From Fictibacillus nanhaiensis (GTDB lineage: Bacteria > Bacillota > Bacilli > Bacillales > Fictibacillaceae): 64,000 bases of DNA. The stretch spans positions 558,001 through 622,000 of the forward strand of contig NZ_JAHVJO010000002.1 of the NCBI RefSeq assembly GCF_019801215.1. The letters run 5' to 3'. Made by a program: the position numbers and the translations under genes. This document shows, in pieces, positions 15,910 through 25,309 of this stretch (position 1 is its first letter; every line of letters begins with the position of its first letter). The notes under the pieces were generated by a model. That model ran no database searches, had not been told where the DNA came from, and saw only the letters and a list, made by a program, of their open reading frames with translations.

Positions 15910-17170
15910 GCGGCTCGAATTCAAGAAAATTATTACGTCTCCCATTGTTTTAGGACTTTTCTTATTGTTTCTGATGTATAACCTGTTTCTTATTTACGAC
16001 AAAACACCTATGAAAGAGGATATGAATCTGCTTCAACCCATTATTAAAGAAAATGGCACACTGATGGATGCTGATGGAAGAAGTGGTTTGCAATCGTCTT
16101 ACGAAAAAGAGTTAGCAACGTGGAACAAGCTTGCACAAACCAAAACGGGAGACACCTATGAAGCAGCTACAGATTTTTATAAACCTGAGCATTTTCATTC
16201 TTTAATGGAAGCCAAAACATACACAGACAAGGAACTCCAAGCAATAAGCACATTGGCTTTAAAAGAAACGTATTTTCATACCATTGATGGTATTGAGAGC
16301 CAGTACAACCAGTTAAATATGATAAAGAGCGCCGAGGAACAGATTCGGGTGTTTGGATTAGGCGAGGGTGTTGCTGAAACCGTTCGGACTCAATATACAC
16401 AATTGGATACCCGTGTTAAAGAATTAATAACAAATAAAGAGCATTTGCATCTTTTCTTTCATGGCAAGATTTATGCTACACATTCTTTTCTTTTTAAAAC
16501 ACTATTTCAGTCCATCATTTTTCAGGCGATGATATTGATCGTATTGTTTACAGCATTCCTTGTTAATTACGAATTTGAACAAAAAACGTCTTTAGTTGCG
16601 TATTCTACAAAGCGCGGTAGACATTTAGTGTGGGACAAGCTGGTTGTAGCACTGCTTTCATCACTTGTTGCTACATTCACCTTGTTAGGCACAACACTGC
16701 TCGTCTATTTCTTAGTATTTGATTATTCAGGTCTTTGGAACGTGCCCATCAGCACGGGATTCTTAATCGAGCTTAACGAAATCCCTTTCATCAGCTGGTG
16801 GAACTTCACTTTTTTAGAATATTTGCTGTTATCTTGTGCCCTTCTGATGATCTGCCAGGTAATATTTGCTCTTCTCACGTTTTGCCTTTCCATGTGGATC
16901 AGAAATAGCTATATAGTGTTTACCATTTTTGGGGTCATTTTTGGAGCGGGTGTTCTCCTGCCAGGTTACATTCCAAAAGACAATCTGCTCATTCTCTACA
17001 CACACTTTTCACCCTTTGTACTTGTGATGAATGTGAAAAAATGGTGGATGGAGAGCGGTGCATTTACATCATTCAAACATTATGAAGTCATTACAGTGTC
17101 AGCTTGGTTAATCGCCTTACTGCTAATAGCATGGTTCTCTATCAGCCGGTTTACACGAGAAAACTTATAG
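15902..17170 (+). CDS. ABC-2 type permease, first of two
   Basis: About 422 residues. One membrane helix lies near the N-terminus, followed by an extracytoplasmic region of about 170 residues rich in Lys, Glu and Gln. Five or six further helices then follow, the ABC-2 permease plan. The chosen start (ATG at 15902) overlaps the ATPase stop as ATGATTAA; the frame is open upstream, but that part repeats the ATPase coding region. It probably forms a heterodimer with the next permease. Confidence 0.8.
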   Translation: MIKRLEFKKIITSPIVLGLFLLFLMYNLFLIYDKTPMKEDMNLLQPIIKENGTLMDADGRSGLQSSYEKELATWNKLAQTKTGDTYEAATDFYKPEHFHSLMEAKTYTDKELQAISTLALKETYFHTIDGIESQYNQLNMIKSAEEQIRVFGLGEGVAETVRTQYTQLDTRVKELITNKEHLHLFFHGKIYATHSFLFKTLFQSIIFQAMILIVLFTAFLVNYEFEQKTSLVAYSTKRGRHLVWDKLVVALLSSLVATFTLLGTTLLVYFLVFDYSGLWNVPISTGFLIELNEIPFISWWNFTFLEYLLLSCALLMICQVIFALLTFCLSMWIRNSYIVFTIFGVIFGAGVLLPGYIPKDNLLILYTHFSPFVLVMNVKKWWMESGAFTSFKHYEVITVSAWLIALLLIAWFSISRFTRENL

Positions 17171-17185
17171 ATAGGACGCGAACTT

Positions 17186-18325
17186 ATGAGACTTTTATTC
17201 GAGGAATTAAAGAAGTTGTTTACGGTAAAAACCATTATCCTGCTTCTCCTGGTTAGCATTATCATATACCAGATGTTTATCGTGTTTGATTTTAAGCACT
17301 TTCCAAATGGGCGACCAGTGCTTGATGAATTCCTCGCTACACAAAAAATGCTCGAGGACTATGGGGAGTCGATGGATGAAGATGAATTTGAGGATTTCAA
17401 AAGCATTTATGACCAAAGAATTAATGAAGCTACACAATATCTGCAATCACAAGATGATATGGTAGCTGCTGGTCTAGATTCGTATACAAAATTTAAATCT
17501 ATTGATCTTGAAAATGAAAAGTTAGCTGCTCTTCATAACAAGGTATATCATGAGGATTACGTTGATGTGTTCTGGGAGATACCGGCGAGAGAGGATATGA
17601 TTGAAAGGTACGAACATCCTGAGCGTTATATCCAACAATACGGTCAGATAAATGAAAAGCAAAAAGCTCGTATCGAAGAATTAATGAAAAACGGAGCTGC
17701 AACCGCCATATTTAGTTATCAAGTATTTGAAAATTACAATACCCTGATAAAAAATGTTGCCATTCTAATCTTTCTAAGTATCATGTTAGTCATCTTGCCT
17801 CTTTACATAGGAGATCGACGAAATCACGCTGTGTTTTTGCAATATACTTCTAAAGTGGGACGCACCCTTTTTACAAAAAAGCTGTTAGCGGGATTAATTG
17901 CTTCTTTTATCGTTATAACTGTTCAGCTTGTCTGTTTCTTTTTCCTCTATAAAGGAAATGATATCAGTATGTTTTTGCCGCTTACCTTACATTCAATCTA
18001 CAACGCTTTTATCTCTTGGTATGACATTACGTTTTTACAATATATTCTTTTAACGGTAGTCTCTATCTATTTGATTGGACTTGCTTTGGTCTTGGTCACC
18101 GCATGCATTTCAAGCATCGCACCAAACTATATGACAAGTGTTGGATTGCATGTTCCACTAGCATTTATCTTATTTGGTGTTGGTACAACCTATCTGGTTC
18201 AAAATCTAACCACACTATACCTATTCAAGTATCTACTTCCGGTTTTATTAGCAGCCATACTCTCTCTTAGTTTTATTCTATTTTGGTGGAAGTACAAGAG
18301 AGAAAAATGGAAAGATATAACGTGA
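17186..18325 (+). CDS. ABC-2 type permease, second of two
   Basis: A 379-residue protein with the same plan as its neighbour: a helix at about residues 13-31, a large extracytoplasmic part rich in acidic residues (about 32-180), then six helices. Shared local motifs with the first permease (YTSKVGRTLFTKKL here, YSTKRGRHLVWDKL there) show that the two are paralogues. It ends the operon, with a terminator 20 nt downstream. Confidence 0.85.
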   Translation: MRLLFEELKKLFTVKTIILLLLVSIIIYQMFIVFDFKHFPNGRPVLDEFLATQKMLEDYGESMDEDEFEDFKSIYDQRINEATQYLQSQDDMVAAGLDSYTKFKSIDLENEKLAALHNKVYHEDYVDVFWEIPAREDMIERYEHPERYIQQYGQINEKQKARIEELMKNGAATAIFSYQVFENYNTLIKNVAILIFLSIMLVILPLYIGDRRNHAVFLQYTSKVGRTLFTKKLLAGLIASFIVITVQLVCFFFLYKGNDISMFLPLTLHSIYNAFISWYDITFLQYILLTVVSIYLIGLALVLVTACISSIAPNYMTSVGLHVPLAFILFGVGTTYLVQNLTTLYLFKYLLPVLLAAILSLSFILFWWKYKREKWKDIT

Positions 18326-18344
18326 TTCATTTAATTAGGCATTA

Positions 18345-18376
18345 AAAAGCATCGGTTTTACGCCGATGCTTTTCTT
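18345..18376 (+). terminator. Terminator of the ECF-ABC operon
   Basis: AAAAGCATCGG pairs with CCGATGCTTTT over an 11-bp perfect stem, followed by TTTTCTT. Confidence 0.88.
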
Positions 18377-18428
18377 ATTTATCAATCTAACATTGCTTTC
18401 TCCTCTCTGACTGATACTTTTTTAAAAC

Positions 18429-18457
18429 AAAAAAACAACCGCTGCTACGGGCAACGG
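18429..18457 (-). terminator. Terminator of the EmrE-type transporter gene
   Basis: On the minus strand CCGTTGC pairs with GCAGCGG and is followed by TTGTTTTTTT. Confidence 0.65.
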
Positions 18458-18507
18458 ATGTTCAAAAGTTCTTATATTAAAGGGGGGGTAATACTACTAT
18501 TCCCACC

Positions 18508-19488
18508 TTACATATTTTTATTCATTATTTTTGCAAGTTTCATAGATTTTTTTGGCACAACTTCTCTTTTTCCATAAAAGCTGTGCAAAAACATACCCAG
18601 CATGATGATAAGGACCCCGAATAAAGAGAGCAGCGTCGGGCTTGCGATCGAGAGCAGCCACATCTCGCCTGCCAGTACAAATATAATCTCTGCCGATTGG
18701 GTCGCTTCTACTCCTGCTAGTTTAACCGGATCATTCGCGCAAAGGTCTGTTGCCTGAAAAAAGAGAACGGTCGCAATAACGCCTGAAGAGATGGCGACTA
18801 AAAAGGTCTGCCACAGCTGATTGTTTGTTGGTGGCCCTCCCTCTACAAAGCCGACAACAGCTAAAACCACCCACCATGGCAGTGATGCGATCGTCATGCC
18901 AAACGCACGCTGAAACGCATCAAGCCGTTTGTTTGTAACCACCATCATTTTTCGGTTGCCGAGTGGATACGCGATAGCTGCGATTAACACAGGCAGAACC
19001 ACATGAAGCCATACAGAGCCATTTATAGCATCTGCTTCTTGTACTTGAACAAGCGCCACTCCTGCTAAAATCAGCACAGAAAAGCCTAACCCTTTAAACG
19101 GAATCTTCTGCCGCTCTCCTCTTTCCCCTCCGTTCGTTTCATAAAAGAACGGCACGAGGAGTGAACCTGCAACGATTGTGATCTGCCAAGTGGCGGCTAC
19201 TAGCCAAGCCGCTCCAAAACCAGCCGCATACGTAATTGGTGCGTAAAACAACACGAAACCGACTGTACTCCATAAAAACCATATGCCAAACCGTTCTCTC
19301 AATTCTTGAAAAACCGGCCAAACGTTTCCGCGCATCCAAACGATCAGCCATAATAACGGAACCATGTAAAAAAAGCGAAGAGCCGCACTCCAATGCCAGC
19401 TTCCGCCAGATAAATCCATCGATCGGTTTAAAATAAACGTGACGCCAAAGAAAAAGGCTGCCCCTATCCCCAATATTATCGGCTTCAT
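18508..19488 (-). CDS. Multidrug resistance efflux transporter (EmrE/DMT superfamily)
   Basis: A 326-residue protein with about ten hydrophobic helices in two EamA-like halves. It starts MKPIILGIGAAFFFGVTFIL, and the second half contains VEATQSAEIIFVLAGEMWLL. This is the drug/metabolite transporter branch annotated as multidrug resistance efflux transporters in Bacillus. The ATG at 19488 has GTGGGGG 8 nt upstream; the frame extends further without an SD. It is monocistronic. Substrate is unknown. Confidence 0.8.
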   Translation of the reverse strand: MKPIILGIGAAFFFGVTFILNRSMDLSGGSWHWSAALRFFYMVPLLWLIVWMRGNVWPVFQELRERFGIWFLWSTVGFVLFYAPITYAAGFGAAWLVAATWQITIVAGSLLVPFFYETNGGERGERQKIPFKGLGFSVLILAGVALVQVQEADAINGSVWLHVVLPVLIAAIAYPLGNRKMMVVTNKRLDAFQRAFGMTIASLPWWVVLAVVGFVEGGPPTNNQLWQTFLVAISSGVIATVLFFQATDLCANDPVKLAGVEATQSAEIIFVLAGEMWLLSIASPTLLSLFGVLIIMLGMFLHSFYGKREVVPKKSMKLAKIMNKNM

Positions 19489-19616
19489 CTCAAGTACCCC
19501 CACTTCCACTAAAAAGGTATTCCTTTGTGTGGTCCAACATGCCACTTGCAAAAACATCCGGGATTTTGAATTTATTTTACCATTAGAATTCTTTTTTTCG
19601 CTTTATTTTTCAAAAC

Positions 19617-19661
19617 AAAAACCCTATAACCGTAGTAAAAAACTACGAGTTATAAGGTTTT
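19617..19661. terminator. Bidirectional terminator downstream of the subtilase gene
   Basis: A long imperfect stem (AAACCCTATAACCGTAGT with ACTACGAGTTATAAGGTTT) has A and T runs on both sides. It ends the minus-strand protease gene. Confidence 0.8.
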
Positions 19662-19670
19662 GCTCTCCAC

Positions 19671-21095
19671 TTATCTAGTTAATGCGTTATAAATGTTCGC
19701 TTCGCCTGATCCAAAAAGCGGATCTTGACCGTTTTTACCAAGGTCAACGGCTGTTTGACGGAGTGCTGCTTGAACTTGTGAAGGTGAATATTGAGGATTT
19801 TGGGCTTTAATTACCGCAGCAATTCCTGCAACTTTTGGCGCTGCCATAGACGTTCCGTGCAACAAAGCATAACCCTTAAGGTTACTTGTTCCATTTGGGT
19901 TCAAATAAGTTGGCCACGTAGAGAGTGTTCTGTACAAGAAGTCTCGTTTATCCAGATAGTTTCCTTTAGGATCTTGACGGTACAGACTATCATACAGTGG
20001 ACCGTTGTCTCCCCCAGGTCCCGCTACATCAACAACGCTGCCGTAATTAGAATAGAATGCAATAGAATCATTGGACCATTTGTTGGAAGACGATACTGTA
20101 ACAACTCCAGGAATTTGGGCTGGTACAACTCGAGATGGTCCTTTTATATCTAGACCATAACGCTCTTTCCAGTAGGTTTGCATGTCTTGAAGACTATTTA
20201 AGTTACGTGAATCATTTCCTGATGACACGACTACCGTAACACCTTTCTTCGTTGCATACTGCAATGCTCGGTGATAGGCGACCATTGAAGCTGAATCACC
20301 TTTTTCATCTAAGTTATGGGCCATCCAGCGCCATCCGCCTAAGCTCATGTTAATGACTTCTACTCCGTCATTAGCAGCCGCAACAATCGCATCAGTGATC
20401 CATGATTGCTGAGCTCCTCCTTTGGCACCAAAAACACGGTATGCACGAACGGTCAGTTCAGGACCTACACCGTACACTTTGCCGTTTGCTGCAATCGAAC
20501 CCGCAACATGTGTTCCATGGCCGTTCTCATCCCAAGCATTCTTTGTACCCGGGACAAATGTTTTACTGCCTTCAAGATCTGCATTATCTTTTAAATCTGG
20601 ATGGGCAAAATCCAGTCCTGTATCAATGATTCCAACAACTGTCTCTTTATTACCTTTATTGATAGTAAAAGACTCAAAGTCATTCGTAATTCGTTTTACA
20701 TCCCATTGATAATCGTGATAGTTTTGGTTTGGGTCGTTCCAATCAGGCTGCGGTATTGACGTAATGGGTTTGCCGTCAGCTGGATTTGGATCTTCTTCTA
20801 GATATACTGTGTATTCTTTATTTGCTGAGTGAATGTCTGAGAATTTTTTTACATTTTCTAAAAATGCAGAAGAAGATGAACTAGCTTCTACTATTCCTAT
20901 CTCTTCTATAACACGTTCTACTTTTCCGCCTGATTCTTCAATTTGTGCCACATAATCACCAGGAACATTATTTTTATATGCAATTAAATAATAACTTGAT
21001 GAATCTTCCGCATTTACACCTGGTGACTTTAATCCTGATAATAAAGATAGAGACAATGCTGCACAAATGGATAATGTGGTTAGCTTCTTCTTCAA
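19671..21095 (-). CDS. Secreted S8 subtilisin-like serine protease
   Basis: About 474 residues. A Sec signal peptide ends near VNA, then an I9-type propeptide covers about residues 35-110. In the catalytic domain, the Asp lies in VVGIIDTGLDFAHPDL, the His in GHGTHVAGSIA, the oxyanion Asn in SSGNDSR and the Ser in LLHGTSMAAPKVAG, so the triad is intact. The enzyme should degrade extracellular protein. The ATG at 21101 is only 2 nt from the GGGGG SD, whereas the TTG at 21095 is 8 nt away, so the TTG start is preferred. A TGTCGAA core, as in Spo0A boxes, lies upstream near 21192 on the minus strand. Confidence 0.93.
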   Translation of the reverse strand: MKKKLTTLSICAALSLSLLSGLKSPGVNAEDSSSYYLIAYKNNVPGDYVAQIEESGGKVERVIEEIGIVEASSSSSAFLENVKKFSDIHSANKEYTVYLEEDPNPADGKPITSIPQPDWNDPNQNYHDYQWDVKRITNDFESFTINKGNKETVVGIIDTGLDFAHPDLKDNADLEGSKTFVPGTKNAWDENGHGTHVAGSIAANGKVYGVGPELTVRAYRVFGAKGGAQQSWITDAIVAAANDGVEVINMSLGGWRWMAHNLDEKGDSASMVAYHRALQYATKKGVTVVVSSGNDSRNLNSLQDMQTYWKERYGLDIKGPSRVVPAQIPGVVTVSSSNKWSNDSIAFYSNYGSVVDVAGPGGDNGPLYDSLYRQDPKGNYLDKRDFLYRTLSTWPTYLNPNGTSNLKGYALLHGTSMAAPKVAGIAAVIKAQNPQYSPSQVQAALRQTAVDLGKNGQDPLFGSGEANIYNALTR

Positions 21096-21211
21096 GTACA
21101 TTTCCCCCTACTAATTATTGATACTACGCTATTAATCTACCAATCCGTACATAAAAAGTATGTCGAATTATATACAAGCAAAGAGAGAATGTTTCGACAA
21201 TTAAACTCAGC

Positions 21212-21243
21212 AAAAAAAACGTTTGAATACCATATCCAAACGT
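21212..21243 (-). terminator. Terminator of the M50-like gene
   Basis: On the minus strand ACGTTTG pairs with CAAACGT and a run of eight T follows. Confidence 0.8.
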
Positions 21244-21258
21244 CTCTGCCTTTATTTT

Positions 21259-21738
21259 TTAACCCAACGGATTCTTCCCTACCGTTCCTAATTTAATGAC
21301 ATCCCATGCTGCTTTTCCATCGGTTGGATAGCCGTTGTGCTCGATTGGAATAAGGGAGAAGAATACAAAATAAAAGGAAAAATACACAAATTGATAGGTG
21401 AAGATCCCCGCCTTAAACACTTCTAAATGAATCAAACCGTTAACAAGAAGCATGCTGAGAATGGTAAAAAAGGGACCGCCTAAATATACCGCGACGAGAT
21501 GACGTTTTGTATGATTCTTTAAATTTTCATATTCGCACCAGCCATCCCAAAAATACAGCTTCCTGATGTGGCATGGACCAATTTTAAACAATTTGTTGCC
21601 GCTTCCTATATGAATGCGAACGGTGCCGCCCGTCAATTTCCCAAAAAAGAGATGACCTGCTTCATGAATGAAGGTCACAATCGGTAAAACAAGAAAAAAG
21701 GAAAAGAAAAACTTCCAAACATCCTCAAATCCAAACAT
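21259..21738 (-). CDS. M50-like membrane zinc metalloprotease
   Basis: A 159-residue membrane protein. The zinc-binding HEAGH motif lies at about residues 26-30, inside the first hydrophobic segment (PIVTFIHEAGHLFFG). A C-terminal YPTDGKAAWDV segment resembles the third-ligand Asp region of site-2-protease relatives. Two further hydrophobic segments lie between. It is much shorter than RseP/SpoIVFB. The ATG at 21738 has GGGGGG 6 nt upstream. Whether it is an active protease and what it cleaves are unknown. Confidence 0.65.
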   Translation of the reverse strand: MFGFEDVWKFFFSFFLVLPIVTFIHEAGHLFFGKLTGGTVRIHIGSGNKLFKIGPCHIRKLYFWDGWCEYENLKNHTKRHLVAVYLGGPFFTILSMLLVNGLIHLEVFKAGIFTYQFVYFSFYFVFFSLIPIEHNGYPTDGKAAWDVIKLGTVGKNPLG

Positions 21739-22034
21739 GTGCATCCCCCCTCATTGAAATTTTATCGTGATAGGTATTGTTATTCCCATACGGTGAACAT
21801 TCACACTAGGCTTTTGACCTGTCTTTTTAACAAAAAAAGTAGGGAAAGGAAATTGGAGGATGCATTTCACCATAAATGTGATTATCTCTATATATTTCAT
21901 GGCCAAAACTCATGGACAGATGACTTATTTTTTAAAAAAACAGTAAAATGTTATAAAACAGTTGTTGCATTTTTAAATCTGTTATAATACAATGCATTAT
22001 AATCAATCAAAAACAAAACAGGAGGAATTTTAAA

Positions 22035-22166
22035 ATGAAAAATTATCTTGAACTGCACCGTAACATGCCAAAAAAAATCTGTTGTGAGTGTGGATGTGAA
22101 ATCGAGGAACAGCATGAATCTTACCTTTATGAGTGTGAGCGTTGCATGGGAAAACACGAGGCTTAA
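22035..22166 (+). CDS. yhfH: YhfH family small zinc-ribbon-like protein
   Basis: This 43-residue protein begins MKNYLELHRNMPKKICCECG and continues with two more cysteines in YECERCMGK. It has two Cys-x2-Cys pairs suited to binding a metal, as in YhfH of Bacillus. The SD AGGAGG lies 8 nt before the ATG. TATAAT sequences at 21983 and 21998 mark a likely promoter region. Function is unknown. It precedes the glyoxylate-shunt genes but is probably transcribed separately. Confidence 0.8.
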   Translation: MKNYLELHRNMPKKICCECGCEIEEQHESYLYECERCMGKHEA

Positions 22167-22247
22167 TTTTTTTGTAACACCTGTTATATAACAATACTTT
22201 TATAGTTTAACTGTTTAATAACATAACCTGAAAGGACTGTTGAATAA

Positions 22248-23837
22248 GTGACGATTGATACCTCTAATCTCCAAGTGTTAGGCGATGTCACCCCGGCTTA
22301 CGAGAAAATTCTAACACCAGGTGCCATTCTTTTTCTAAAATCCTTGCACCTTCACTTTAATAACACCCGAAAAGAACTGCTAGAACAGCGCAAAGTAAAG
22401 CAAAAAGAAATAGATTCAGGGATTCTTCCGACCTTTCTGCCTGAAACAGAACATATTCGAAACGGCAATTGGACCATCTCACCACTTCCTCAAGATCTTC
22501 AAGACCGCCGCGTCGAAATTACAGGACCTGTTGATCGAAAAATGATCATTAATGCGCTAAATTCAGGTGCAAAAATGTTTATGGCTGATCTTGAAGATTC
22601 GAATTCACCTACTTGGGAAAACACGATTGAGGGGCAGATCAACTTAAAGGATGCCGTCAACCGGACCATTTCTTTTGAGGGGGCAAACGGCAAGAGGTAT
22701 GAGCTGAATAAGCAGCCGGCAACGTTGATCGTTCGTCCTCGTGGCTGGCATTTGGAAGAAAAACATATTGTCGTTGAAAATGAACACATGTCTGGCAGTT
22801 TAGTAGATTTTGGCCTCTACTTTTACCACAATGCGAAAACACTGATTGAGAACGGATCAGGTCCTTATTTTTACCTTCCTAAAATAGAGAGCCACTTGGA
22901 AGCGAGACTCTGGAACGATGTGTTCATCTACGCGCAAGAACAGCTTGGGATTCCAAGAGGTTCGATCAAGGCCACTGTACTAATCGAGACGATTGTTGCG
23001 GCATTTGAGATGGATGAGATTTTATACGAACTGCGCGAGCATTCTGCTGGGGTAAACTGCGGACGGTGGGATTACATTTTTAGTTATATTAAAAAGTTTC
23101 GCAGCCAGCCTCACGTCATTATGCCTGACCGGTCGCTCGTTACGATGACGGTTCCATTCATGCGTGCGTATTCGCTGCTTGCCATAAAGACGTGCCATAA
23201 GCGTAATGCTCCTGCTATCGGCGGTATGGCGGCACAAATTCCGATAAAAAATGACGAGAAAAGAAACGCTGCAGCTTTTGATAAAGTTCGGGCAGACAAA
23301 GAGCGTGAAGCATCTGACGGTCATGACGGAACATGGGTTGCCCATCCAGGTCTCGTACCTGTAGCGATGGAAGTGTTCGACCGCATTATGCCAGAGCCTA
23401 ACCAGATCAATCGTAAACGAGAAGATGTTGTAGTAACGGCTGACGATTTAGTGGCTGTACCAGAAGGTGAAATTACAGAAGAGGGTTTACGCGTCAACAT
23501 AAGTGTAGGCATTCAATACATTGCTTCATGGCTGAGAGGAAAAGGCGCAGCACCAATCAATCACCTGATGGAAGATGCAGCTACGGCAGAAATTTCAAGA
23601 GCACAAGTTTGGCAGTGGATCCGTCATCCAAAAGGCATCTTAAGCGATGGCCGCAAAGTAACGTACGAGTTGGTCGAGGAGATTCAGAGTGAGGAATTGC
23701 AAAAAATAAAGCAGCAGATGAGTGAGGATTCATTCACTAAAGGTCGTTTTTTAGAAGCTGTTCATTTGTTTGAAGGATTAATTCGTGATGATGAGTTTCA
23801 GGATTTCTTAACGATCCGGGGCTATGACGTTTTATAA
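22248..23837 (+). CDS. aceB: Malate synthase A
   Basis: A 529-residue cytosolic enzyme that condenses glyoxylate and acetyl-CoA to malate in the glyoxylate shunt. Family landmarks are [20 protein letters not shown] with the substrate Asp-Glu region [11 protein letters not shown] (residues about 95-125), and the PROSITE-type block [19 protein letters not shown] near residue 245. Length is normal for the A form. The start is a GTG with AAAGGA upstream. It is followed 46 nt later by isocitrate lyase, so both shunt enzymes form one operon for growth on acetate or fatty acids. Confidence 0.96.
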   Translation: MTIDTSNLQVLGDVTPAYEKILTPGAILFLKSLHLHFNNTRKELLEQRKVKQKEIDSGILPTFLPETEHIRNGNWTISPLPQDLQDRRVEITGPVDRKMIINALNSGAKMFMADLEDSNSPTWENTIEGQINLKDAVNRTISFEGANGKRYELNKQPATLIVRPRGWHLEEKHIVVENEHMSGSLVDFGLYFYHNAKTLIENGSGPYFYLPKIESHLEARLWNDVFIYAQEQLGIPRGSIKATVLIETIVAAFEMDEILYELREHSAGVNCGRWDYIFSYIKKFRSQPHVIMPDRSLVTMTVPFMRAYSLLAIKTCHKRNAPAIGGMAAQIPIKNDEKRNAAAFDKVRADKEREASDGHDGTWVAHPGLVPVAMEVFDRIMPEPNQINRKREDVVVTADDLVAVPEGEITEEGLRVNISVGIQYIASWLRGKGAAPINHLMEDAATAEISRAQVWQWIRHPKGILSDGRKVTYELVEEIQSEELQKIKQQMSEDSFTKGRFLEAVHLFEGLIRDDEFQDFLTIRGYDVL

Positions 23838-23883
23838 CGTAACCGTTTTTTTAAAAATAAACATACATTGAGGAGAGATTTTA

Positions 23884-25170
23884 ATGAGTCATTCACGTGT
23901 TGAGAAGCTAAAAGAGATGTGGCAAAATGAGGAACGCTGGCAAGGGGTTACCCGCCCTTATACGGCAGAAGAGGTTATTCGGTTACGCGGATCGATCGAT
24001 ATTGAACATACACTCGCAAAACGAGGTGCTGAAAAGTTTTGGAATTTGCTTCAAACGGAGACCTATGTAAATGCATTAGGCGCGCTAACTGGCAATCAGG
24101 CCGTTCAGCAAGCGAAGGCAGGTCTGAAAGCCGTATACTTAAGCGGTTGGCAGGTTGCTGCAGACGCCAACCTTTCTGGAAACATGTATCCTGACCAAAG
24201 TTTGTATCCCGCTAACTCAGTACCTCATGTTGTTAAACGCATAAACTCTGCACTTCAACGTGCTGATCAAATTCAGCATCTTGAAGGTGCGGATGATGTG
24301 GACTATTTCTTGCCGATCATTGCAGACGCCGAGGCAGGATTCGGCGGTCAGTTAAACGTGTTTGAGTTAATGAAAGGAATGATCGAATCAGGAGCATCTG
24401 CTGTTCACTTTGAAGATCAGTTATCGTCTGAAAAAAAATGCGGTCATCTTGGCGGAAAAGTGCTTCTGCCTACGCAAACCGCGGTGCGCAACTTGATCTC
24501 TGCCCGCTTGGCTGCAGATGTTATGGGTGTTCCTACCCTGTTGATCGCCCGGACGGACGCCGATGCAGCTGATTTGATCACAAGCGACATCGACCCGACA
24601 GACTCTGCTTTCATTACAGGTGAACGTACAGCAGAAGGTTTCTACCGTACTCGAGCTGGAATTGACCAGGCGATTGCACGCGGCCTTGCTTATGCACCAT
24701 ATGCGGACCTTATCTGGTGTGAAACTTCTGAACCAAACTTAGAACAAGCACAAAAATTTGCAGACGCCATTCACGAACAGTTCCCTGGCAAACTGTTAGC
24801 TTACAACTGTTCCCCATCCTTCAACTGGAAAAAGAAGCTGGATGATGCAACGATCGAAACGTTCCAGCAGCAGCTTGCAGCGATGGGCTACAAGTTCCAG
24901 TTCGTTACACTTGCTGGCTTCCATGCTTTGAATCATAGCATGTTCGAGCTTGCAAAAGGATACAAAAGTAGAGGAATGGGCGCTTATTCGGAGCTGCAGC
25001 AAAGAGAATTCGACAGCGAAGTGGATGGCTACACGGCTACACGCCATCAGCGTGAAGTCGGAACCGGTTACTTTGATGAAGTTACGCAGCTGGTTTCTGG
25101 AGGAACCGCCTCTACTACTGCGTTGAGAGGATCAACGGAAGAAGATCAATTTCAATCACAAGAAGCGTAA
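23884..25170 (+). CDS. aceA: Isocitrate lyase
   Basis: A 428-residue enzyme that splits isocitrate into glyoxylate and succinate, the first step of the glyoxylate shunt. The catalytic signature [11 protein letters not shown] lies at about residues 184-194, with the Mg2+/substrate motif ADAEAGFGG near 146. The N-terminal [19 protein letters not shown] is typical. The SD GAGGAG precedes the ATG. It is the last gene of the operon; a 15-bp terminator follows. Confidence 0.97.
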   Translation: MSHSRVEKLKEMWQNEERWQGVTRPYTAEEVIRLRGSIDIEHTLAKRGAEKFWNLLQTETYVNALGALTGNQAVQQAKAGLKAVYLSGWQVAADANLSGNMYPDQSLYPANSVPHVVKRINSALQRADQIQHLEGADDVDYFLPIIADAEAGFGGQLNVFELMKGMIESGASAVHFEDQLSSEKKCGHLGGKVLLPTQTAVRNLISARLAADVMGVPTLLIARTDADAADLITSDIDPTDSAFITGERTAEGFYRTRAGIDQAIARGLAYAPYADLIWCETSEPNLEQAQKFADAIHEQFPGKLLAYNCSPSFNWKKKLDDATIETFQQQLAAMGYKFQFVTLAGFHALNHSMFELAKGYKSRGMGAYSELQQREFDSEVDGYTATRHQREVGTGYFDEVTQLVSGGTASTTALRGSTEEDQFQSQEA

Positions 25171-25211
25171 AACAAGCGAAGCAGATAGAATAAGCGGATA
25201 GGAGAAACATA

Positions 25212-25250
25212 GAAAAGGACAGGGAAACAGTGTTCCCTGTCCTTTTCACA
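25212..25250 (+). terminator. Terminator of the aceB-aceA operon
   Basis: A perfect 15-bp stem (GAAAAGGACAGGGAA and its complement) with a 6-nt loop. The T-rich end is part of the stem. Confidence 0.88.
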
Positions 25251-25252
25251 TA

Positions 25253-25302
25253 GACAAATCCGCGATTTGTCCATGGATGGGGACAGACCCGGGTCTGTCC
25301 CC
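25253..25302. repeat. Palindromic repeat copy 6, 24-bp perfect palindrome plus hairpin
   Basis: GGGGACAGACCC joins GGGTCTGTCCCC at 25279-25302, a perfect 24-bp palindrome. An 8-bp hairpin (GACAAATC-cgc-GATTTGTC, 25253-25271) stands 7 nt to the left. It lies between the convergent aceA and ABC permease genes, ending 7 nt from the permease stop. Confidence 0.85.
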
Positions 25303-25309
25303 TACAATT

